Below, piece after piece: positions 31,168-37,357 of a DNA stretch of 37,357 nt. Every line of letters begins with the position of its first letter. Positions within the stretch are counted from its first letter, which is position 1. The DNA is from Candidatus Bipolaricaulota bacterium (GTDB lineage: Bacteria; Bipolaricaulota; Bipolaricaulia; UBA7950; UBA9294), in NCBI GenBank assembly GCA_030606565.1, contig JAUWGE010000016.1, positions 1 to 37,357 on the forward strand, given 5' to 3'. Made by a program: the position numbers and the translations under genes. Under the pieces are notes generated by a model. That model was not told the origin of the DNA and did no database searches. It saw only the letters and a list, made by a program, of their open reading frames with translations.

Positions 31168-31353
31168 CTATTCGTTCTTGGTGACCGAGACTACTTCCAT
31201 TCCGTTGTAGTAGCCGCAGTGTGGGCAAGCTCGGTGAGGTAGCTTCGGCTCGTGGCAGTGTGGACACTCACTCACTTTTTGGGGTGCTAGTTTCTGATGC
31301 GAGCGGCGCATGCGCGCCTTCGACCGCGAGGTTCGATATTTAGGAACTGCCAT
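31168..31353 (-). CDS. rpmF: 50S ribosomal protein L32
   Basis: The 61-residue protein has the L32 N-terminus MAVPKYRTSRSKARMRRSH and a four-cysteine zinc ribbon (C30, C33, C43, C46; ECPHCHEPKLPHRACPHCG). All four cysteines are present, so this is the zinc-binding form. In many bacteria rpmF is followed by plsX; here it is followed by nothing on the same strand, with dtd and an RNase H gene upstream. AGGAGG is at usual distance before the ATG. Confidence 0.97.
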   Translation of the reverse strand: MAVPKYRTSRSKARMRRSHQKLAPQKVSECPHCHEPKLPHRACPHCGYYNGMEVVSVTKNE

Positions 31354-31412
31354 CTTTCCTCCTTACACTTCAGTAGGCTTTGATCTTAAGCGAGGCGGAC
31401 AGTTTAGCTGCA

Positions 31413-31862
31413 TTAAGCATGGGGCGCAAGCTCGAGGATGAAGGTAACCGGGCCATCGTTCACCAGTTCCACTTCCATCTTTGCTCCGAAGACGCCGGTC
31501 TTTACGGGAGCTCCCTTTGTCTTAAGAGCGCTGATGAAGGCATCGAAGAGTGGCTTTGCCTCCTGCGGTGAAGCTGCTTTGCTGAAGCTTGGTCGGCGCC
31601 CCTTTTTCGTGTCTCCATACAGGGTGAACTGAGAGACCGCGAGGATCTCTCCCTCCACATCGCGTAGGGAGCGGTTCATCTTCCCTGCTTGATCCTCGAA
31701 GATTCGCAGCTCAACTACCTTTTGCGCCAGTCGGGGAAGATCGAGAGCCTCATCAGCTTTTCCGATCCCGATCAACAGCACGATCCCTTTATCGATGGAG
31801 GTGATCTTCCGTTGCTCGACGCGGACCATAGCCCGGCTTACCCGCTGCAGAACAATGCGCAA
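31413..31862 (-). CDS. dtd: D-aminoacyl-tRNA deacylase
   Basis: The 149-residue protein has the two DTD motifs: SQFTLYGD (77-84) and NDGPVT (135-140, with the Gly-cisPro that selects D-amino acids). It hydrolyses D-aminoacyl-tRNAs and glycyl-tRNA-Ala, keeping D-residues out of proteins. The start codon is TTG at 31862 (the N-terminus MRIVLQRV fits the family), 2 bp beyond the stop of the RNase H gene, so translation is coupled. Full length. Confidence 0.95.
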   Translation of the reverse strand: MRIVLQRVSRAMVRVEQRKITSIDKGIVLLIGIGKADEALDLPRLAQKVVELRIFEDQAGKMNRSLRDVEGEILAVSQFTLYGDTKKGRRPSFSKAASPQEAKPLFDAFISALKTKGAPVKTGVFGAKMEVELVNDGPVTFILELAPHA

Positions 31863-31864
31863 CC

Positions 31865-32386
31865 TCAGTCCTCGCCTTGTAGGTGTTCCGCGTAATCGAT
31901 TAGCCGCTCCATGTTCTCCTTGCTCAACGAAGCGGCGCGTGACAATAGGCGCAACTCGAGGTGCTCCTGCGTCATCTGCGTCTTGACGCGGTTGTGAAAT
32001 GCCTGGTCAACAAGGTGTGGAGCGCGCCGGTTAGCGTTACGATCGATGAAGTTGACCCTCCACTGAGGAAATTCGTTCAATAGGCCCTTGGCGGTCTCTA
32101 TCAGGTGCTTTAAGTGCGGTTCGCGGGTTTCAAAGACCCCATTTAAGTGATTAGCTAGGAGCTGGTTATCGGTGAAGAAGATCACCGACTGAGGCGAGTA
32201 GGGGAGGGCATGCCGACACCCTTCAATCAGTGCCCGGTACTCGGCCACCTGAGATGTGGCCCTTCCGATCAGGCGCGAAACCTCCTCGATGATGTTTCCA
32301 TCCTTGTCGGTGATCGCGATCCCGATCCCCGCCTCACCGGACTCACCGCGTGTTTTACCGTCCACGTACACGAACAGCTTATTCAT
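31865..32386 (-). CDS. RNase HI-like ribonuclease with C-terminal extension
   Basis: The product is 173 residues from the ATG at 32386. The first 130 form an RNase H fold with catalytic acids D9 (VYVDGK), E49 (QVAEYRAL), D73 (FFTDNQLL) and D127 (HLVDQAF), as in RnhA-type and RnhA-like enzymes that cut RNA in RNA:DNA hybrids. The last ~40 residues (LELRLLSRAASLSKENMERL) are a helical addition not in E. coli RnhA. An upstream frame to 32485 passes through the tRNA gene and is not translated. It has no strong ribosome-binding site; only 9 nt separate the tRNA end from its ATG. Confidence 0.88.
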   Translation of the reverse strand: MNKLFVYVDGKTRGESGEAGIGIAITDKDGNIIEEVSRLIGRATSQVAEYRALIEGCRHALPYSPQSVIFFTDNQLLANHLNGVFETREPHLKHLIETAKGLLNEFPQWRVNFIDRNANRRAPHLVDQAFHNRVKTQMTQEHLELRLLSRAASLSKENMERLIDYAEHLQGED

Positions 32387-32395
32387 ACTCGCAAC

Positions 32396-32467
32396 TGGGC
32401 CCACCAGGATTCGAACCTGAGACCGACCGGTTATGAGCCGGTTGCTCTGCCGCTGAGCTATGGGCCC
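32396..32467 (-). tRNA. tRNA with anticodon CAT (elongator Met or Ile2)
   Basis: A 72-nt cloverleaf on the minus strand: acceptor GGGCCCA/TGGGCCC with discriminator A, D-arm GCTC/GAGC, anticodon stem ACCGG/CCGGT with loop CTCATAA, T-arm TCAGG/CCTGG with loop TTCGAAT. CCA is not encoded. It is not the initiator, since G1-C72 pair and the anticodon stem lacks the triple G-C block. CAT with this body could be elongator Met or the lysidine-modified Ile2; the sequence alone does not decide. Its 3' end is 9 nt from the RNase H start codon. Confidence 0.95.
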
Positions 32468-32593
32468 GATGACCCTATAATGCACTATAGTTCAGGCGTG
32501 ATCCTATGTCAAGAACTTGATGTACAGACCCAACAGCGCGAACAACCTGGACGCAGTCCATCTCTCAAAGCCCGAGGGGATGACCTTATCCCT

Positions 32594-34342
32594 TCACGCT
32601 CCCCCAAACAGAGGGCCTAACACCATTACTGTTAGAGCAATGTCCATGCCTACGAACAGGGCCCAAGCGGGGAGAAGCCCTGGCTCCTCCGCACGCCACA
32701 AATAGACCAGGAGAACCAGTGCATCCACTCCCAGGAAGGCAAAGGGCAGTCCGACGGTTAAGGTCTGGGAAAGTTCAGAAGCCATCCACTGGCTGAAGGG
32801 AACTTGGGGCATAACCCCAGCGGTAAGAAGCACCTTCAGAAACGCATAGGGCAACAGCCCCGCCACCAGAAGAGTCTTCATCCGCCAGGTGTTCAGATTG
32901 CCCAGTCCACCGAAGATATAATGCCCTACGATCAGCAACAGACCAGGGACAGCAGCCATAAGGAAGAGGGGTACGAAGGCTATGCCGGACACGATGCCGG
33001 AAAGCACTATCAGTATCATGTGGAGCACATCAGCTGGTACAAGGCGGTCGAGTGCGGCACGTTCCGCAGGCGCTGTGCTGGCGTAGTAAGTGCGGTAGTC
33101 ACCATAGCCGAGCATGTCCAGCCAGAAAGCGTGCCAACCATCCGGTGACCGGCGTGCCTGCGGAAAGAGGGAAAGCCCGTTCGTTTTTGCAATTGGAGAC
33201 CATCCCACCAGTTTTCCGTCATGGAAGGCAACCAAGGCTGGTTGTATCTCTCCCCCATCGATGCTTCCCATCTTCACCCCCACACCCACTAAAGCGTACT
33301 CACGCTGCCCTGGAATTGTAGTTGGGCTGAGGGTATCTGTGGGGCGGCGTGCACCCTCGGGTGGTAAGGGAGCCAAGCTTAATCCCTCTGTGCAACATGT
33401 GTAGTCTTCTGGGATTCGATCGGGCAAGCTGAGCAGGAATGTCTGGGTTTGCGCCGCTGAGTCAATGGGAAACGTAGTGACATACGTCTCTGAGCTTCCT
33501 TGTTTGAGACCGCTCCGGTGCTCCACAGAGATAAAGGCGTATACCCAGTCTTCTTCCAGGGCTAGGGCTGGGGAAGCAAAGATTGAGCCGATGCTTGCCC
33601 CGGTTTCCCATAGATTAAGGACGGGAACTTCAGTCAAGTCCTCGTCAGGGAAGGTGGCATACATAAGAGCACGACGGTTTGGGGTGGGGATGGCCAACCA
33701 GACGGCGTGTAACCTACCCGCCTGATCCACCAGGGCACTAGGCGGTCCTCCCAGTTCGTGAAGAAGTATCGCTGAACCTTGCGGGATCGCATGGTCACCC
33801 AGCGCTTGCGCCCAGAGGCCACCCTCTACCACGTTCCAGAGGGCCCAGAAACCGCGCTGACGTACGGCCACATCATAGGCTTCAAGCCGTTGTTTAAAGG
33901 GCGAAATGGGAACGGGATCCCTGACCGGGGTTCCCTCACTGTTTAAGCTCTGCATAAAGAGGCGATTATTACCCGCGGCATCACGCGCTAAGAAGAAAAG
34001 ACATAGACCGTCGGCTGTAGAGAAGAGGCGTGGTGCGTGCGTGCGATTGAGGGGTATAGGGAGAGGGGCCGGTGATGTAACCTTCCCTTGCGCGTCTACG
34101 TGGCCCAGGAGGAGGGCCGTATTGCCCTCGGCGCGACCGCCCCAAACCAGCCAGCGCACTTCTCCGCTCACGGCGATGGTGGGCGCCTCCCGCGCACTGG
34201 CCTCACCTACCGTAATACTCCGGCTCCAGCCCGAGCGGATGGGGTCCGTCTTGCGGGGGCTGCAACCCCACAGACCGAGCACTGCCAAGGCAAGGAACAC
34301 TATCCCCAACCAGTGTCCCCACTTACTGTATCTTCGCATCAT
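32594..34342 (-). CDS. Lipoprotein with beta-propeller-like part and membrane C-terminus, unknown
   Basis: The 582-residue protein has a lipoprotein signal with a lipobox-like LWGC (C27). Residues about 35-420 are beta-rich, with repeated blade-like segments (VRWLVWGGRAEGN, LCLFFLARDAAGNNRLFMQ, FWALWNVVEGGLWAQ, LHAVWLA) similar to sialidase/propeller proteins. The last ~140 residues contain four or five membrane helices (ILIVLSGIVSGIAFVPLFLM, LLLIVGHYIFGGLG, VGLPFAFLGVDALVLLVYL, ALTVMVLGPLFGGA). A lipid anchor plus membrane bundle is unusual. A second in-frame ATG follows the first. No family is recognised. It is alone, between tRNA and the oligopeptide-binding protein. Confidence 0.7.
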   Translation of the reverse strand: MMRRYSKWGHWLGIVFLALAVLGLWGCSPRKTDPIRSGWSRSITVGEASAREAPTIAVSGEVRWLVWGGRAEGNTALLLGHVDAQGKVTSPAPLPIPLNRTHAPRLFSTADGLCLFFLARDAAGNNRLFMQSLNSEGTPVRDPVPISPFKQRLEAYDVAVRQRGFWALWNVVEGGLWAQALGDHAIPQGSAILLHELGGPPSALVDQAGRLHAVWLAIPTPNRRALMYATFPDEDLTEVPVLNLWETGASIGSIFASPALALEEDWVYAFISVEHRSGLKQGSSETYVTTFPIDSAAQTQTFLLSLPDRIPEDYTCCTEGLSLAPLPPEGARRPTDTLSPTTIPGQREYALVGVGVKMGSIDGGEIQPALVAFHDGKLVGWSPIAKTNGLSLFPQARRSPDGWHAFWLDMLGYGDYRTYYASTAPAERAALDRLVPADVLHMILIVLSGIVSGIAFVPLFLMAAVPGLLLIVGHYIFGGLGNLNTWRMKTLLVAGLLPYAFLKVLLTAGVMPQVPFSQWMASELSQTLTVGLPFAFLGVDALVLLVYLWRAEEPGLLPAWALFVGMDIALTVMVLGPLFGGA

Positions 34343-34554
34343 GACCTACTAAGTATACCGCGAAGAGGGTGAAACACGCGGGCGGATACGGCTCCCTGTG
34401 AAAAGTTATAGGATCGATTAAACAAGAATGATCTACAGCAATGCGCAGTCTACATGAAGGACGCAACGATTTCTAGTTGCGGCTTGGACAGGCGCTGTGT
34501 AGAGGCAAGGAAAGGGATCCTTGGTGTATGAAATTCAGGCTCCCTTATAGAAAG

Positions 34555-34584
34555 AAGGGCCTTCCCATACGGGAAGGCCCTTTT
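34555..34584 (-). terminator. Rho-independent terminator of the oligopeptide-binding protein gene
   Basis: AAGGGCCTTCCC-ATAC-GGGAAGGCCCTT is a perfect 12-bp stem with a four-base loop. On the minus strand it is followed by CTTTCT, a U-rich tract, 29 bp after the stop of the 34613 gene. On the plus strand TTTT follows as well, so it could act in both directions. Confidence 0.85.
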
Positions 34585-34612
34585 GACCTCTTATGAAGGT
34601 TTTAAATAAGCG

Positions 34613-36364
34613 TTACTCGCCTCTTACCGCCACATCGACCGACCATTTGGCCCAATGGTTGGTGTCATCAAAGGTGCGGTCAAGCCACGGTTTGATCATC
34701 ACTACGCGAGTGTAGTAGTAGATAGGCGCCATGGCGACTATCTCGTCTATCGCCAGCTTCTCCGCGCGCTTGTAAAGCGCTTTTCGAACGTCAGGATCTC
34801 CCTCGGCTCCGGCCTGCATGGTGAGTGCCGAGAACTCCTTGATCAGGTCGCCAACGTAAGGATCGTCATAGCTCAGACGATACCGGTTGGCGCCTTCCTC
34901 GGGGTTCACCACCTCGTGGATCCAGTTGTTCTCGTCCGGGTAGTCCAAGCACCAGCCCAACCGCCACACATGAGGCATGTCTGCTAGCGGGCTCTCCTTC
35001 TGGATCGCCTTCAGGTAGACCTTCCACTCCATGGTCTCGACAATGAACTTGGCCTTTGGGAAGGCCTCAAGCCACATGGCCTGGATGGCCTGCGCGATCC
35101 GAGCGTGGCCCTCGGAGACGTTGTGCATAAGCACAATCTCGAAGCCCTCACCCTCGGGATAGCCAGCATTGGTCATCAGATCCTGCGCGTCCTCCAGTGC
35201 TTGTCCGTAGCCCGTGCCGCCTAGATCCTCTGGCAACGCCCACGGGGCGATGTCGGTATCGTGAGCCGCGTTTCCAAAGATCATCGACGGCGCGAACGTA
35301 TTCGCCGGGAGCTGTTCTCCCTTGGTGACCTCGTTGATCAAGGTTACGCGATCAATTGCCATCGACAGAGCCTTGCGGACATTGGGATCATCGACCGGCG
35401 GCTTGGTGGTGGTGAATCCGTAGTAGTAGGTGCAGCCGCGAGGCATGATCAAGAGCTCCTGGGAAAGGACTGGGTCAGCCCTTATGGCGTCCATTTCAGG
35501 TAGCGGAGCACCAACATTATCCAGCTCGTCGTTTAAGTACATGGCGTATGCCGTGGAGGCCTCTACAACCATCACGGCATAGATTTCATCGATGTTTCCA
35601 GCGTCAGGCAGATCCCAACCGTACCAGAACGGGTTTTTCACCAGCACCATGTGGTCCTCGTGCACCCATTCCTTCATGCAGTAAGCGCCGTTGGTGACGA
35701 TGTTTCCAGGCTCAGCCCAGTCGTCGCCGTACTCGTCGATAACCCACTCTGGCATCGGGCGGGCAATCCACATCGAGGCGATCTGGGGGAAGTAGCCGCC
35801 GGGCGCTCTCAACGTGAACTTCACGGTGAAATCATCCAACGCCTCTACCCCGACCCCGTCCAGCAGCTCCTGGAAGTTCTCCGCTGCTGGATCGGCCGTG
35901 TTGAGGTCTTTGCCGCCCTTAATGATGTAGAGCACGTATGAATAGTCTGAGCCGGTATTAGGATCAAGGGTTCGCTTTACCCCGTACACAACTTCGTTGG
36001 CATTAACGATGCGCGGATTCCCATCCGCGTCCAGGACCTTTGTGACCTCCCCTGTATCCGGATCACAGTGAACCCACGGTACGTCATTGCGCATGTGGAA
36101 GGTCCAGATCAGTCCATCTTGGGAGTTCTCCCAGCGCGTGGCCAACTCCGGAACAGGAGCCAAATCCACTTCAGCCAAGTCGGTCAGGCCGAGGAACATG
36201 GCCTCATCGATGTCGACCGAGGTGGTGTCGGTCGCAAGGGCCGGATCCGCAGTAGGAGGTTCGGTACCCAGATTATAATTGAGTACCACCTTCTGCGCTA
36301 GGACAGGCCACATCAACACCGACACCGCCAGAATCATTAAAACGGTGAACTTAGTCCACCTCAT
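34613..36364 (-). CDS. Oligopeptide ABC transporter substrate-binding protein (SBP_bac_5)
   Basis: The 583-residue protein has a signal peptide ending near VLAQ, no lipobox, then the family-5 opening LNYNLGTEPPTADPALA. DxDEAMFLGLTDL and RNDVPWVHCDPDTGE, and the later VRKALSMAIDRVTLINEV, are typical of OppA/DppA-like proteins. The free periplasmic form matches the other binding protein here. Permease and ATPase genes are not next to it, so it must work with a system encoded elsewhere. It has its own terminator (34555-34584), so it is a single-gene transcription unit. Confidence 0.95.
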   Translation of the reverse strand: MRWTKFTVLMILAVSVLMWPVLAQKVVLNYNLGTEPPTADPALATDTTSVDIDEAMFLGLTDLAEVDLAPVPELATRWENSQDGLIWTFHMRNDVPWVHCDPDTGEVTKVLDADGNPRIVNANEVVYGVKRTLDPNTGSDYSYVLYIIKGGKDLNTADPAAENFQELLDGVGVEALDDFTVKFTLRAPGGYFPQIASMWIARPMPEWVIDEYGDDWAEPGNIVTNGAYCMKEWVHEDHMVLVKNPFWYGWDLPDAGNIDEIYAVMVVEASTAYAMYLNDELDNVGAPLPEMDAIRADPVLSQELLIMPRGCTYYYGFTTTKPPVDDPNVRKALSMAIDRVTLINEVTKGEQLPANTFAPSMIFGNAAHDTDIAPWALPEDLGGTGYGQALEDAQDLMTNAGYPEGEGFEIVLMHNVSEGHARIAQAIQAMWLEAFPKAKFIVETMEWKVYLKAIQKESPLADMPHVWRLGWCLDYPDENNWIHEVVNPEEGANRYRLSYDDPYVGDLIKEFSALTMQAGAEGDPDVRKALYKRAEKLAIDEIVAMAPIYYYTRVVMIKPWLDRTFDDTNHWAKWSVDVAVRGE

Positions 36365-36508
36365 ATTCTTACCTCCTTATTCCATAAGACTCGAAATTGT
36401 CTCTCTTTTTAACTTCTAGCCGCTCCTTTAGGAACGACAACTTCACCTACCTGTTTCTCCTCAATAGCCCAGTCGGGTCGGGCCTATCGGGCGAGGTGTT
36501 GCTGGTAC

Positions 36509-36883
36509 TTACAACCAATGCCAATAGGCAATCACAACCTGGGCATCTGCGCTGTCGCCGCTTAGTGTGACTTGCAACGTCCCTCCTGCGACGAGCTCCA
36601 CTTCAATCTTCGCCATGGAATAGGATCCAGTCCCCGAAAGAGGGAGTTCACGTACTGTCGGTTCCTCAGCTTTCCCGCCACCTAACGCGACGATGCCAGC
36701 CGACTCAAGAGCAACCACTTGATCGAAGAGAATCACGAGTTCTGAGATCGTTTCCCCAGTTTCATTGTCGAAAAGCCATACACCACTACCCACCTCGCGC
36801 GGCTCGGCCTCCGCAGTTCCAGCAAGCCCAACAACGCTGGCCAACAACACCAGCACTAGCAGCAGGCTAAACTTTTTTCTCAC
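36509..36883 (-). CDS. Small secreted protein, unknown
   Basis: The 124-residue protein starts with GTG, preceded by AAGGAGG. Signal peptide about 1-26 (LLLVLVLLASVVGLAGTAEA). The mature part is about 100 residues, acidic, predicted beta-rich, ending in VVIAYWHWL. The pattern GSGVWLFDNETGETISELVI and MAKIEVELVAGGTLQVTLSG suggests a compact beta-sandwich. No family recognised. It could be a small envelope or extracellular binding protein. Confidence 0.72.
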   Translation of the reverse strand: MRKKFSLLLVLVLLASVVGLAGTAEAEPREVGSGVWLFDNETGETISELVILFDQVVALESAGIVALGGGKAEEPTVRELPLSGTGSYSMAKIEVELVAGGTLQVTLSGDSADAQVVIAYWHWL

Positions 36884-37191
36884 AGCGTAACCTCCTTATA
36901 CCAATATTGAACTACCACTCAGTGAGCTCTGCTTAGGAATATTCATTACAAGTAGAGCTCTCCGCCCAAACAAATACCTCCCTGATCCAGAATATGGATC
37001 AGGCCCACACAGATCTAGCAAAAAGGCAAAAATAAGTATAGCATTCCTTAAGCTAGATGTCAATGTGGCGAAAGGACCACACTGGCCGCTCTCAACTTAA
37101 CACATCAGGTGGTGCAACACTCCTCCCACTCCCCCTCGAACATGACCCTGTTGCCTCATTTAAAAATGTACTCGAAAGGTCATTCGTTGCC
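36884..37191. other. Gene-free stretch before the right IS end
   Basis: It contains the upstream region of the small secreted protein, a GAGCTC-based inverted repeat (36924-36930 with 36954-36960), the palindrome at 36981-37003 and the IS terminal repeats. No gene is visible. Confidence 0.5.
36981..37003. repeat. Perfect 9-bp inverted repeat
   Basis: CCTGATCCA-GAATA-TGGATCAGG. It has no adjacent T-run. It may be a regulator site or a hairpin of the IS-proximal region; nothing decides between these. Confidence 0.6.
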
Positions 37192-37209
37192 TCACGTGAA
37201 AATGTACTC
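37150..37209 (-). repeat. Tandem 36-bp-period repeats at the IS terminus
   Basis: GTTGCCTCATTTAAAAATGT-ACTC (37150-37173) and GTTGCCTCACGTGAAAATGT-ACTC (37186-37209) are 36 bp apart. The second overlaps the transposase stop codon; read on the minus strand both encode EYIF-x-stop-GN. Several copies of such units at the 3' end are typical of transposase-binding sites in this kind of IS. Confidence 0.7.
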
Positions 37210-37356
37210 CAAATTGACGTGTCGTTCCTCCTGCTTCGGCCTGCTCTTTGACCGCACAAGCTCATCCAATCTCTCTTGCAGTCTGATGATCTCCCGTTTC
37301 AGCTTCACTGGGTTCAGCTTCGCGTATTCCTCCCTGAGCGCCTCCTTCGCCTGCTT
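37192..37356 (-). CDS. IS transposase, C-terminal fragment cut by the right edge
   Basis: The last 54 codons of a minus-strand gene: KQAKEALREEYAKLNPVKLK, then REIIRLQERLDELVR, ending VNLEYIFT. The LNPxxLxRxIxxLQxxL pattern is the common C-terminus of DDE integrase-type transposases in which terminal repeats run into the stop codon. Its N-terminal part lies outside the window. Together with the N-terminal piece at 1-308 it suggests the contig ends in two copies of one element. Confidence 0.7.
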   Translation of the reverse strand, partial: KQAKEALREEYAKLNPVKLKREIIRLQERLDELVRSKSRPKQEERHVNLEYIFT

Positions 37357-37357
37357 G

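Overview
The window looks like one chromosomal contig of a diderm, non-model bacterium. The evidence for two membranes is indirect. The solute-binding proteins have plain signal peptides with no lipobox, there is a LolA-like protein with FtsX/MacB-type permeases, and several genes encode secreted proteins. The mixture of a SerA/aminotransferase/DUF1015 operon, an unusual FtsZ, AMMECR1, LemA/DUF2207 and LTD/PKD proteins would fit a deep-branching uncultured phylum such as Bipolaricaulota (Acetothermia). That placement is inferred from gene content and is not proven. Both edges cut into transposase genes on the minus strand that look like the same IS family: a 5' end at the left and a 3' end at the right. 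The contig was probably broken at copies of that IS.

Layout. Positions 1-1150: broken IS transposase, a type II toxin-antitoxin pair and a hairpin-forming dispersed repeat. Positions 1.2-4.5 kb: a LemA/DUF2207 pair, divergent from a radical SAM protein. Positions 4.5-7.8 kb: a tight operon of class V aminotransferase, SerA and DUF1015, probably serine metabolism. Positions 7.9-11.1 kb: a complete polar amino-acid ABC transporter on the minus strand, with a perfect 16-bp hairpin between the binding protein and the membrane genes. Positions 11.2-14.0 kb: AMMECR1, MtaB and PhoH, where phoH appears to start at a non-standard AUC codon. Positions 14.3-16.9 kb: a cysteine-rich protein, a RAYT-type transposase element, a small secreted protein and a duplicated ~100-bp segment flanking a small ORF with a symmetrical cysteine pattern.

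Positions 16.9-18.8 kb: a membrane-anchored Ig-like protein. Positions 19.1-23.6 kb: a TetR-controlled ABC exporter (two FtsX/MacB-type permeases, a LolA-like protein and one ATPase). Positions 23.8-28.6 kb: a secreted LTD/7xPKD protein and a PAS histidine kinase/OmpR regulator pair. Positions 28.6-29.1 kb: a gene-free stretch of tandem hairpins and a second copy of the dispersed repeat.

Positions 29.1-30.5 kb: an FtsZ with an extra ~85-residue N-terminal domain resembling domain I of DnaA (or the related KH-like fold of DciA). I consider this the most interesting object in the window, because it would physically join a replication-initiator-type interaction domain to the division GTPase. Positions 30.6-31.1 kb: a small membrane protein gene that seems to have been interrupted by a 73-bp palindromic repeat; deleting the palindrome restores one open frame. 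Positions 31.2-32.5 kb: rpmF, dtd, an RNase HI-like gene and a CAT-anticodon tRNA whose 3' end lies 9 nt from the RNase H start codon. Positions 32.6-36.9 kb: a lipoprotein with a membrane C-terminus, an orphan oligopeptide-binding protein with its terminator, and a small secreted protein. The right end holds the IS terminal repeats and the transposase C-terminus.
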